Origin: Schlegelella_A sp038241255
GTDB taxonomy: Bacteria > Pseudomonadota > Gammaproteobacteria > Burkholderiales > Burkholderiaceae_C
Assembly: GCA_038241255.1 (NCBI GenBank)
Contig: JBBRFW010000005.1
Span: 17,295 to 81,294, forward strand
Direction: 5' to 3'
Length of the DNA stretch: 64,000 nt
Of this stretch, positions 9,053 to 16,422 are shown one piece after another; position 1 is the stretch's first letter, and every line of letters starts with the position of its first letter. The translations under genes and the position numbers were made by a program. The notes below the pieces were generated by a model. It did no database searches and was not told where the DNA came from. It was given only the letters and a program-made list of their open reading frames with translations.

Positions 9053-10087
9053 TTAGCGCGGCAGCGAGTTGACTTCCTTCTCCCACTTCGAGATCAGGCG
9101 GCGCCGCTCGGCGCTCGCGCCGTACTTCGCGTAGTCGTAGTCGATCAGCTTGATCTTCCTGAAGTCGGGAACGTGCGGGTCGACCGGCGTCGCCTTGTTC
9201 GACGGCAGCTGGTACTGCCGGGTCGCGGCACCGAACTGCTGAGCCTGCGGAGTGAGCGCCCATTCGTAGAACTTCTTTGCGGCCTCGAGGTTCCTGGCCC
9301 CCTTGACGATGCTCATCGAGCCGATCTCGGCGCCGGTGCCTTCCGACGGCGTCACCGTCTCCACAGGAAATCCCTGGAGCTTCTCGCCCGGGCCGTCGTG
9401 GACGAAGCTGATCGAGACCGCCGTCTCGCCTCGTGCCACGGCCTTGATCGGGCCCGTGCCCGAGCGCGTGTACTGGCCGATGTTCTTGTGCACGCCCTTC
9501 ATGTACTCGAAGGCCTTGTCCTCGCCCATCAGCTGCACCAGGGTCGCCACCATCGTGTAGGCAGTGCCGCTCGACGCCGGGTTGGCGACCTGGATCTCGC
9601 CCTTGTACTCGGGCCTGAGAAGGTCGGCCCAGCTCCTCGGCACGGCGAGCTTCTTCTTGGCGAGGATCTCGGTGTTGTAGCCGAAGCCGAGCGGCCCGGA
9701 GTAGATGCCGACGGTCCTGTAATTCGACTGCCTGGCCTGCTGCTGGGCCCACGGCTGCAGCTGGGCGAGCGTCGGCGAGCGGTACTCCATTGTCAGGTCG
9801 CTCTCGGCGGCCTGCAGGTGCGGATCCCCGGTGCCGCCGAACCAGACGTCGGTCTTCGGGTTGGCCTTCTCGGCGATCAGCTGGGCGAGCGCCTCACCCG
9901 AGCCCTTGAGCGACATGTTGACCTTGATGCCGGTCGACTTCGCGAACACTGTCTGGATCATGTTGCACCAGTCGGCCTGCACCGAGCAGATGACGTTGAC
10001 CTGGCCCGACCCGGTCTGCGCCTCGGCCGCGCCGGCGACAGCGAGGCCGGCGATGAACAGCGCGCCCCACATCGTGATCGTCTTCAT
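9053..10087 (-). CDS. ABC transporter periplasmic substrate-binding protein, ferric-iron class
   Basis: The 344-residue protein starts at ATG 10087 with a Sec signal (MKTITMWGALFIAGLAVAGA, then AEAQ). The mature part is a family-1 extracellular binding protein of the AfuA/FbpA class: VICSVQADWCNMIQTVFAKS, PKTDVWFGGTGDPHLQAAES, VGIYSGPLGFGYNTEILAKK and SSGTAYTMVATLVQLMGED. It is the first gene of the four-gene unit reading down to 5193. The paired tyrosines used for ferric iron in FbpA were not aligned here, so iron is possible but not shown. The reading frame stays open well upstream of 10087, but that part overlaps zwf on the other strand and has no binding-protein features, so I exclude it. 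Confidence 0.9.
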   Translation of the reverse strand: MKTITMWGALFIAGLAVAGAAEAQTGSGQVNVICSVQADWCNMIQTVFAKSTGIKVNMSLKGSGEALAQLIAEKANPKTDVWFGGTGDPHLQAAESDLTMEYRSPTLAQLQPWAQQQARQSNYRTVGIYSGPLGFGYNTEILAKKKLAVPRSWADLLRPEYKGEIQVANPASSGTAYTMVATLVQLMGEDKAFEYMKGVHKNIGQYTRSGTGPIKAVARGETAVSISFVHDGPGEKLQGFPVETVTPSEGTGAEIGSMSIVKGARNLEAAKKFYEWALTPQAQQFGAATRQYQLPSNKATPVDPHVPDFRKIKLIDYDYAKYGASAERRRLISKWEKEVNSLPR

Positions 10088-10162
10088 GTCTGCCCCTCCG
10101 CTGGGCCGTCGACGCGACCTCGACCGACCCGTCGGGCCGGCGCGGCATCGTATCCTCTCCGC

Positions 10163-11626
10163 ATGGCTTTCGACCTCGTTCTCTTCGGCGGCACCGGCGA
10201 CCTGACGTGGCGAAAGCTGATGCCGGCGCTGTTCCAGGCCTGGCGCCACGGCAAGCTGCCCGACGGCGGCCGCATCGCCGCGATCTCGCGCCAGGAGATG
10301 TCCGATGACGCCTACCGCGGCTGGCTGAAGGAGCGCTTCCACGGCGTCGAGGACGCCAAGCGGCCGAGCGACGAGGAGTTCGACCGCTTCGCCGCCCTCC
10401 TCCATCACCTGCGCGTTGACCTCTCGCAAGGCAGCGACTACGCGCGGCTGCAGGACTGGCTCGCGTCGACCCACGGCCGCGCCGCGCCGGCCGACGTCGT
10501 CGTCATGTACCTGGCGACCGGGCCCGAGCTCTTCCCGGTCGTCTGCGCGCAACTCGGCGCGGCGGGCCTGAACGGGCCGAACGTTCGCGTCGTGCTGGAG
10601 AAGCCGCTCGGCCACGACCTGGCGAGCGCGCAGCAGATCAATCGAGTCGTCCGCTCGGTGTTCACCGAGGCGCAGGAATACCGGATCGACCACTACCTCG
10701 GCAAGCCCGCAGTGCAGAACCTGATGGCGCTTCGCTTCGGCAACGTGCTGTTCGAGCCGCTCTGGCGGCGCGAGTGCATCGCCAACGTGCAGATCACGAT
10801 CGCGGAGTCGATCGGCGTCGGCACGCGCGGCGACTTCTACAGCCGCACAGGCGCGCTGCGCGACATGATCCAGAACCACGCGCTGCAGCTGCTCACGATG
10901 GTGGCGATGGAGCCGCCGTCGCGGATGGTCGCCGACGCGATTCGCGACGAGAAGCTGAAGGTGCTGCGCTCACTCAAGCCCTTCACGGCCGAGAGCGTCG
11001 GCCGCGACGTCGTCCGCGGCCAGTACCGCGCCGGCAACATCGACTCGAAGTCGGCGCCGGGCTTCCTCGACGAAGACAAGGTGCCGCCAGCGAGCCCGAC
11101 CGAGACCTTCGTGGCCCTGCGCACCGAAGTGCAGAACTGGCGCTGGGCCGGCGTGCCGTTCTACCTGCGCACAGGCAAGCGCCTCGCCGAGCGCGACGCG
11201 CAGATCGTCGTCAACTTTCGGCGCACGCCGCACACGCTCTTTCCCGGCAGCAATCCGCCGAACAAGCTCATCATCAAGCTGCAGCCTGAAGACGGCCTTG
11301 AGCTGCACCTGCTCGCCGCCAAGGGCGCTGGCCAGGCCGAGGCGCTCGCGCCGGTCTCACTCGACCTAGACTTCGACAAGGCGTTCGCCGAGAACCGGGT
11401 CGGCGCGTACGAGCGGCTCCTACTGGACGTCATCGCCGGGCGGCTGAATCTGTTCGTTCGCAGCGACGAGCAGGAGGAGGCTTGGCGCTGGGTCGAGCCC
11501 GTGCTCGATGCCTGGCGCCGAGACGACCCCGTGCCGCCGCGCGCCTACGCCGCTGGCACTTGGGGCCCCGCGGCGGCGAGCGCGCTGGTGGCCCGCGACG
11601 GCTACGCCTGGACCGAAGAGGACTAG
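10163..11626 (+). CDS. zwf: Glucose-6-phosphate 1-dehydrogenase
   Basis: This cytoplasmic enzyme oxidises glucose 6-phosphate to 6-phosphogluconolactone with NAD(P)+. The 487-residue length is normal. The Rossmann motif FGGTGDLTWRKL is at residues 8-19, the family signature RIDHYLGK at 174-181, and the substrate loop phrase VPFYLRTGKRLAER in the second half. The start ATG 10163 begins MAFDLVLFGG, directly before the nucleotide-binding motif, so upstream in-frame codons are not needed. The gene is divergent from the ABC operon with only 75 bases between starts. No pgl, edd or eda lies nearby; a dead pgi fragment is found at 3119-3628. Confidence 0.96.
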   Translation: MAFDLVLFGGTGDLTWRKLMPALFQAWRHGKLPDGGRIAAISRQEMSDDAYRGWLKERFHGVEDAKRPSDEEFDRFAALLHHLRVDLSQGSDYARLQDWLASTHGRAAPADVVVMYLATGPELFPVVCAQLGAAGLNGPNVRVVLEKPLGHDLASAQQINRVVRSVFTEAQEYRIDHYLGKPAVQNLMALRFGNVLFEPLWRRECIANVQITIAESIGVGTRGDFYSRTGALRDMIQNHALQLLTMVAMEPPSRMVADAIRDEKLKVLRSLKPFTAESVGRDVVRGQYRAGNIDSKSAPGFLDEDKVPPASPTETFVALRTEVQNWRWAGVPFYLRTGKRLAERDAQIVVNFRRTPHTLFPGSNPPNKLIIKLQPEDGLELHLLAAKGAGQAEALAPVSLDLDFDKAFAENRVGAYERLLLDVIAGRLNLFVRSDEQEEAWRWVEPVLDAWRRDDPVPPRAYAAGTWGPAAASALVARDGYAWTEED

Positions 11627-11628
11627 AA

Positions 11629-11808
11629 CTACTTCGGATCCAGGCCACGGATCGGCTTGTCGGTCTTGTCCGGCGGGATCTCGACGACCTTGTCGTCGTT
11701 GTTCTCTTCGCGGAACTGATTCTCGTTGGCCTTCTTCTCCGACTCGGCGAGCGCCTCGCGCTGGTCCTGCGGCGACTCGGTGGAAGGGTTTTTGGACGGT
11801 GTGCTCAT
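11629..11808 (-). CDS. Small hydrophilic protein of 59 residues, not recognised
   Basis: An ATG at 11808, preceded by GGAGACAG, opens a 59-codon frame ending in TAG at 11629-11631, two bases after the zwf stop on the other strand. The product begins MSTPSKNPSTESPQDQR and continues with charged, low-hydrophobicity sequence (EKKANENQFREENNDDK) to the end RGLDPK. It has no signal peptide or membrane segment and looks intrinsically disordered. I do not recognise a family. Support for it being real is the good ribosome binding site, the tight fit between zwf and the next gene, and codon use that avoids arginine-rich shadow composition. Confidence 0.55.
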   Translation of the reverse strand: MSTPSKNPSTESPQDQREALAESEKKANENQFREENNDDKVVEIPPDKTDKPIRGLDPK

Positions 11809-11990
11809 CGCTGTCTCCTGCGGATGGCGCCGGCGCGGCGGCGCACAGCCCAGTGGAGACGATCGGCGCGCCGAAGGCGACCCGCCGACGGCGCGTTCTG
11901 CTGTGGGAAAACGCCGGCAGACGCGCCGGCGCCGATGAAGAACACTCGCGGCGACGCGCGCTCCCGGCGCGCCCCGACCGAGGACCGTGC

Positions 11991-12626
11991 ATGCAACCCA
12001 GCCCGACCGCGCCGCGGAGGCACTTCTCGATGATCCGCGGCTTTCATCTGGCCGACTTCTTTACCCTCGGCAACGCCGCCTGCGGCGTCGCCGCGGTGCT
12101 GATGGCGATGCGCTCACTCGGCAGCCGCGACGCCGTCGATCTATTCGTCGCCGCGGCGTTGGCGCCGGCGGCGCTGGTCTTCGACGTCCTCGACGGCCGC
12201 ATAGCACGCTGGCGCCAGACCGCATCGGCGCTCGGCCGCGAGCTCGACTCCCTCGCCGACGTGATCTCGTTCGGCGTCGCCCCGGCCGCGCTCGCCTTCG
12301 CCTGCGGAATGACCGGCGCGTGGGACGCCGTCATCCTGGTCTACTTCGTGTGCTGCGGCGTCTCGCGCCTGGCGCGCTACAACGTCACGGCCGAGTCGCT
12401 ATCGGGCGACAGCGGCAAGGTGAGCTATTTCGAGGGCACACCGATCCCCACCAGCGTGATCCTCACCGCCGTGCTCGCGTGGGCGATCTGGCAAGGCCGC
12501 ATCGGCGCCGGCCTCTATGGCGGCAGCTGGACCGTGGTGAGCGCCGAACTCCACCCGCTGGTGCTGCTGTTCGCGCTATCCGGGACCCTGATGATCAGCA
12601 AGACGCTGCACATCCCCAAGCTTTGA
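11991..12626 (+). CDS. CDP-alcohol phosphatidyltransferase family protein (phosphatidylserine synthase-like)
   Basis: The product is an inner-membrane enzyme of about 211 residues with the exact CDP-alcohol phosphatidyltransferase motif D-x2-D-G-x2-A-R-x8-G-x3-D-x3-D at residues 65-90 (DVLDGRIAR, then GRELDSLAD). Hydrophobic segments surround it. The conserved remainder includes ISFGVAPAALAF, GVSRLARYNVT and a later YFEGTPIPTS, which fits phosphatidylserine synthase (PssA) better than phosphatidylglycerophosphate synthase. Two starts are possible: ATG 11991 after GAGGA, and ATG 12030 after GGAGG nine bases upstream. I list 11991 because the segment RRHFSMIRGFHLADFFTL looks continuous with the domain, but the shorter start is nearly as good. 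Confidence 0.85.
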   Translation: MQPSPTAPRRHFSMIRGFHLADFFTLGNAACGVAAVLMAMRSLGSRDAVDLFVAAALAPAALVFDVLDGRIARWRQTASALGRELDSLADVISFGVAPAALAFACGMTGAWDAVILVYFVCCGVSRLARYNVTAESLSGDSGKVSYFEGTPIPTSVILTAVLAWAIWQGRIGAGLYGGSWTVVSAELHPLVLLFALSGTLMISKTLHIPKL

Positions 12627-12642
12627 CGGACCGGCCTGACGC

Positions 12643-13815
12643 CTAAGGCTGCAGCTTCCAGCCGCCGTTCTCGATCCTCACCATCACCTGGCTGCGCGCG
12701 TCGACGCCGTTGTGGTCGCTCGCGCTCATCGTGTAGACGCCTTCCGAGCCCACGAAGTCGTGCACGCCCTCGATCGCGTCGCGCAGCGCGGCGCGGAACG
12801 CGGGCGTCCCCGGCTTGCCCTTCTTCAGCGCGTCCTGCGACGCGTTCTGGACGATGAGGAGCGCATCCCACGCGGTCGCGGCGAACAGCGAGCGTGAGTT
12901 CGGCCCTTGTGCCTTCTCGAAGCGCTGGACGAAATCGAGCGCCGCCTTCTTGGCCGGATTCGCCTCCGGCAGCTGCTCGGCGACCAGCACCGGCGCGACC
13001 GTCATGTAGCCGCCCTCGAGCGACTTGCCACCGACGCGCAGAAAGTCGTTGTTGGCGACGCCTTGCGTCTGGTAGACGAGCGCCTTGTAGCCGCGTTTTG
13101 CGAGCTCGATCTGCGGCAGCGCGCCGGGCGTGCCGGCGGCGAAGATGTAGACCGCGTCGGGATTGGCGGCGACGATCTTCAGCACCTGCGCGGTCACACT
13201 CGGGTCGGTCTGGTTGTACTTCTCGGTGGCGACGATCTTGAAGCCGCGTTGAGTCGCCGCCGCCTCGAACGCTTTGAGGAAGCCCTCGCCGTAGCTCGTC
13301 GTGATGCCGATCGTCGCGACCGACTTGCCCTTGCCGCTCTTCTGCAGGTGGTCGAGGACGAGGCCGATCGAGATGGGCTCGGTCGGCGAGAGCTTGAACG
13401 CCCACTTTCGCGGCCCGTCCTGCGGCAGCACGATCGCGCCGCCGCCGGCGAGCGAGATCACCGGCACCTGCGCGTTGCCGGCGATCTCGACGACGGCGAG
13501 CGAAGTCGGCGTCACCGACGAACCGATGATGAGATCGACCTTGTCCTCGTTGATGAGACGCTGCGCGTTCTTGGTCGCCGTGGTCGTGTCGCTGGCGTCG
13601 TTGAGGACCGTGAAGCGGACCTTCTCGCCGGCGATCTCGCCCGGCCAAAGCTTGATGGCCTGCTCCTCGGGTATGCCGAGCGATGCTGCGGGTCCGGTCG
13701 TCGAGAGGATGACGCCGATGTGGATCTCGGCGAGTGCCAGCGGTGCGCCAGCGACGAGCCCAAGCGCCACGGCGAAGCGGCGGGTCAGGCGATTAAGCGG
13801 AAGGGGCTGGTTCAT
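12643..13815 (-). CDS. Branched-chain amino acid-type ABC transporter substrate-binding protein
   Basis: The 390-residue periplasmic protein has a signal peptide (LTRRFAVALGLVAGAPLALA) and a Peripla_BP_6 domain: IHIGVILSTTGPAASLGIPE, VDLIIGSSVTPTSLAVVEIA, ISLAGGGAIVLP, and TTSYGEGFLKAFEAAA at the second lobe. It is LivJ-like in fold, but this subgroup often binds aromatic acids or other organic acids rather than leucine. ATG 13815 puts the signal peptide directly at the N-terminus; the frame remains open further upstream without recognisable content. No permease or ATPase is next to it. It is divergent from a Rieske oxygenase gene across 132 bases, so it may feed the substrate of that oxygenase. 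Confidence 0.9.
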   Translation of the reverse strand: MNQPLPLNRLTRRFAVALGLVAGAPLALAEIHIGVILSTTGPAASLGIPEEQAIKLWPGEIAGEKVRFTVLNDASDTTTATKNAQRLINEDKVDLIIGSSVTPTSLAVVEIAGNAQVPVISLAGGGAIVLPQDGPRKWAFKLSPTEPISIGLVLDHLQKSGKGKSVATIGITTSYGEGFLKAFEAAATQRGFKIVATEKYNQTDPSVTAQVLKIVAANPDAVYIFAAGTPGALPQIELAKRGYKALVYQTQGVANNDFLRVGGKSLEGGYMTVAPVLVAEQLPEANPAKKAALDFVQRFEKAQGPNSRSLFAATAWDALLIVQNASQDALKKGKPGTPAFRAALRDAIEGVHDFVGSEGVYTMSASDHNGVDARSQVMVRIENGGWKLQP

Positions 13816-13947
13816 GGCGGCACCGGTGGGGGGATCCGCGCATCGTCGGCGCCCCGAGCTGCTATGTCGTCGGGACTGTCCCGGGGGGGTGTCGCGTTCG
13901 CGGCGTCTATCCTCGACGCATCGCTCTAGAGCCGAAGGGGCCGCGCC

Positions 13948-15045
13948 ATGTACGTCCGCAATTGTTGGTACGTGATCGCCTGGGATCACGAGGTCCCTGC
14001 CGACGGGCTCTTCACGCGCACCGTCCTCGACGAGGCGATCCTTCTGTTTCGCACCGCCGCCGGCCAGATCGTCGGCCTTCGCGACCGCTGCTGCCACCGC
14101 CTAGCGCCGCTCTCGAAGGGCAAAAAGGAAGGAGACTGCGTCCGCTGCGGCTATCACGGGCTGCTCTTCGACGCGAGCGGCCGCTGCATCGAGATCCCCG
14201 GCGCCGACACGGTGCCGGAGAAGGCTCGCGTGCAGCGCTATCCGATCGCGCTGAAGAACAAGTGGGTCTTCGTCTGGATGGGCGACCCGGCGAAGGCGGA
14301 CACCGCCTTACTGCCCGACAACTTCTCGTGCGACTCGCCCGATTGGGACTACGTCCCCGGCTACCTGCACTACGACACGCCGCAGGAGCTGGTCTGCGAC
14401 AACCTGCTCGACTTCTCGCACCTCTCCTACGTTCACGAGAACACGCTCGGCGGCTCGACGGCGATCGCGCGCGCGCGGCCGACGATCGAAGCCGTGCCGC
14501 GCGGCATCCGCGTCACACGCCACATCCCCGACGTGCCGTCGCCGCCCTACTACCGCGAGACGCGCGGCATCACGGCCAACCTCGATCGCTGGTTCATCTA
14601 CGACTTCGTCCTGCCCGGCACGCTGCTCATGGACTCGGGCGGCCGCCCGGCCGGCGCGGCGTTCGGCAACAACTGCGGCGGCGTGCGCCACCACAGCTGC
14701 CAGACCGTGACGCCGGAGTCCGGCCACTCAACGCACTACTTCTTCCAGCAGGGGCGACACACCAGCGAAGGCGACCACTCGATTGCCGAGGCGGCCTACC
14801 GCGTGCTTTGCCGCGCCTTCGAGGAGGACCGCGACATGATCACGGCGCAGGCGCGCGAGATCGCACGCGATCCATCGGCACCGATGCTGCCGCTGGCGAT
14901 GGATGCGGCGGTCGTGCGCTTCCGCAGGCTCGTCGCCGAGACCGTCGCCGCGGAGGCGCCCGAAGGCGCCGCGCCCGAAGGCGCCGCGCCGGCCGGCGCC
15001 GCAGGTCAGGCGGTGGCGCCTCGGCGTGCGCGCTCGATCGCCTGA
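13948..15045 (+). CDS. VanA-like Rieske [2Fe-2S] aromatic-ring or O-demethylating oxygenase
   Basis: The 365-residue product is the oxygenase component of a Rieske non-haem iron system. The Rieske ligands are Cys48/His50 (RDRCCHR) and Cys67/His70 (RCGYHG). The mononuclear iron site is read as DNLLDFSHLSYVH with His158 and His163. The overall sequence resembles vanillate O-demethylase VanA and related demethylases. Electrons should come from a ferredoxin reductase such as VanB, but none is encoded nearby. The last roughly 35 residues are an Ala/Gly/Pro-rich tail built from a repeated pentapeptide and are not part of the family core. AAGGGG precedes ATG 13948. The 3' end overlaps the opposite-strand gene at 15006 by 40 bases. 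Confidence 0.9.
   Translation: MYVRNCWYVIAWDHEVPADGLFTRTVLDEAILLFRTAAGQIVGLRDRCCHRLAPLSKGKKEGDCVRCGYHGLLFDASGRCIEIPGADTVPEKARVQRYPIALKNKWVFVWMGDPAKADTALLPDNFSCDSPDWDYVPGYLHYDTPQELVCDNLLDFSHLSYVHENTLGGSTAIARARPTIEAVPRGIRVTRHIPDVPSPPYYRETRGITANLDRWFIYDFVLPGTLLMDSGGRPAGAAFGNNCGGVRHHSCQTVTPESGHSTHYFFQQGRHTSEGDHSIAEAAYRVLCRAFEEDRDMITAQAREIARDPSAPMLPLAMDAAVVRFRRLVAETVAAEAPEGAAPEGAAPAGAAGQAVAPRRARSIA
14956..15000 (+). repeat. Three tandem 15-bp units in the 3' end of the Rieske gene
   Basis: The unit GCGCCCGAAGGCGCC occurs at 14956-14970 and 14971-14985, and a diverged copy GCGCCGGCCGGCGCC at 14986-15000. They encode three copies of an Ala-Pro-Glu/Ala-Gly-Ala pentapeptide in the C-terminal tail of the oxygenase. 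Each unit contains an internal palindrome, so slippage could change copy number between strains. Confidence 0.85.
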
Positions 15046-15338
15046 GCTGCGAGCATCTCGGTCGAGACCGAGCGGTCGAGCGGCGAGCGCGACAGGCCCG
15101 ACTGCTCGTAGTGCATGTTCTCGTAGAGCTCGGCGCTCGCCGGACATGCGGCGAGGATCGCCTCGAGAGCGCGTGCCGGCAGATCGGCGCCGAGCGATTG
15201 CTTGACGCGAGCGACGAGCGCCCGATATTGATCGGCACCGGCGGCGGCGGGGCTGGCTTCGACTCTTTCGAGCAGGCGCGCCAGGGCGACGGCGGTTTCG
15301 ATGCGGGTGTGCAGCGATTCGGTGGCGGGGGCAGGCAT
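15006..15338 (-). CDS. Conserved-looking hypothetical protein of 110 residues
   Basis: ATG 15338 is preceded by GAGGAA at a good distance. The product begins MPAPATESLHTRIETAVALA and is mostly helical in appearance, with LLERVEASPAAAGADQYRAL, LEAILAACPASAELYENMHY and LDRSVSTEMLAAQAIERA. There is no signal peptide, membrane segment or catalytic motif that I recognise. From memory, similar short proteins occur in Burkholderiales, but no function is known to me. It converges with the Rieske oxygenase gene and shares 40 bases with its repetitive 3' end. The sigma factor gene starts divergently 128 bases away. Confidence 0.75.
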   Translation of the reverse strand: MPAPATESLHTRIETAVALARLLERVEASPAAAGADQYRALVARVKQSLGADLPARALEAILAACPASAELYENMHYEQSGLSRSPLDRSVSTEMLAAQAIERARRGATA

Positions 15339-15466
15339 CGGGGTTCCTCGGGCCCCGACCGGCGGGGCAACAATCGATAGCTGAGGTCGCCGGCGGCGAG
15401 TTCAAGGGACGCCTACCGTTCATCGCGGTCGCCACAATATTCGGCCGGCTCGCCCGTCTATCCACC

Positions 15467-16066
15467 ATGCTCATCGACATCGCCCCACCTGCCGGCCCCG
15501 CCTTGGCCGACCAAGACCGGGCCATCGCGGCTGTCTTCGCCCGCGAGTCGCGACGGCTGCGCGGCTTCGTGCGCCGGCGCATCGCCGACGCCTTCGAGGT
15601 CGACGACATCGTCCAGGAGGTGTTCGCCGAGCTGATCGAGGCGACCCGGATCGCGGCGCCGATCGAGCACGTGGGCGCCTGGCTCGTTCGCGTTGCCGGT
15701 CATCGCATCGTCGACCGCTTCCGCCGCGCCCGCACGCTCTCGCTCGACGAGGCTGGCGGCGCGCGCGACGAGGACTCGCTGGCGCTCGATAAGCTGCTGC
15801 AGTCGCCGGACGCCGGCCCCGAGGACCGTTACGCGCAGCGCGCAGCGCTCGCCGCCATCGAGGCAGCGCTGGCCGAACTTCCTGCGGCGCAACGCGAGGT
15901 CTTCATCGCCCACGAGCTCGAGGGACGAAGCTTCAAGCGCCTCGCCGAAGAGAGCGGCGTCGGCATCAACACGCTGCTGGCGCGCAAGCGCTATGCGGTG
16001 CTGCATCTGCGCGAGCGCCTGCAGGGCCTCCGCGAGAACCCTTCTTTCACCGAGGAAACGACATGA
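15467..16066 (+). CDS. ECF-type RNA polymerase sigma-70 factor
   Basis: The 199-residue protein has the sigma-70 region 2 (FEVDDIVQEVFAELIEATR) and region 4 helix-turn-helix (LAELPAAQREVFIAHELEGR, then FKRLAEESGVGINTLLARKR). Length and lack of region 3 fit an extracytoplasmic-function sigma factor that redirects RNA polymerase to a small regulon. The last four bases overlap the start of a small membrane protein gene (ATGA), so the two are translationally coupled. No ZAS-type anti-sigma factor is recognisable beside it; the coupled membrane protein is the only candidate regulator, which is inference. Confidence 0.93.
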   Translation: MLIDIAPPAGPALADQDRAIAAVFARESRRLRGFVRRRIADAFEVDDIVQEVFAELIEATRIAAPIEHVGAWLVRVAGHRIVDRFRRARTLSLDEAGGARDEDSLALDKLLQSPDAGPEDRYAQRAALAAIEAALAELPAAQREVFIAHELEGRSFKRLAEESGVGINTLLARKRYAVLHLRERLQGLRENPSFTEETT

Positions 16067-16389
16067 GACTGCGCCCCGCCATGAGGGTCCTGAGGTTCGC
16101 CGCCATCGCCGCGCTGGCGCTCGCCGCCGTTGGCTTCGTCGTCATGAGCCTGTGGAACTGGCTCGCGCCGACCGCATTCGGCGGCCACCTTATCGGCTTC
16201 TGGCAGGCGCTCGGGTTGTTCGTCCTCGCCCGCCTCCTCGTCGGTGGCTGGCGCGGGAGCCGCGGCCATGGCCACGGCTGGCACCGCATGAGCGACGAAG
16301 AGCGTGAGCGCGTCCGCGCGGGCTTCGCGCGTCGCTGCGGCCGCCGCGGTGGCAACGACAAGGCTGCGTCGACGGCACAGCCGGTCTGA
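16063..16389 (+). CDS. Small two-helix membrane protein coupled to the sigma factor
   Basis: The 108-residue product overlaps the sigma factor stop by four bases. It has two predicted membrane helices (about residues 11-33, AAIAALALAAVGFVVMSLWN, and 44-61, GFWQALGLFVLARLLVGG), a Gly/His-rich linker (GSRGHGHGWHRM) and a charged C-terminal helix MSDEERERVRAGFARRCGRR. Proteins of this layout, ending in a charged EERERF/RRCG-like helix, commonly follow ECF sigma genes, but their function is not established. It lacks the CxxC zinc site of classical ZAS anti-sigma factors. A role in sensing or restraining the sigma factor is plausible but unproven. Confidence 0.8.
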   Translation: MRLRPAMRVLRFAAIAALALAAVGFVVMSLWNWLAPTAFGGHLIGFWQALGLFVLARLLVGGWRGSRGHGHGWHRMSDEERERVRAGFARRCGRRGGNDKAASTAQPV

Positions 16390-16422
16390 TCGGGGCAGAC
16401 GGGGCGGCGCCCAGTTCAAGCC

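Noticed and set aside
8876..10162. Long upstream extension of the zwf reading frame
   Set aside because: The extension overlaps the ABC binding protein on the other strand and lacks any domain; the Rossmann motif begins right after ATG 10163.
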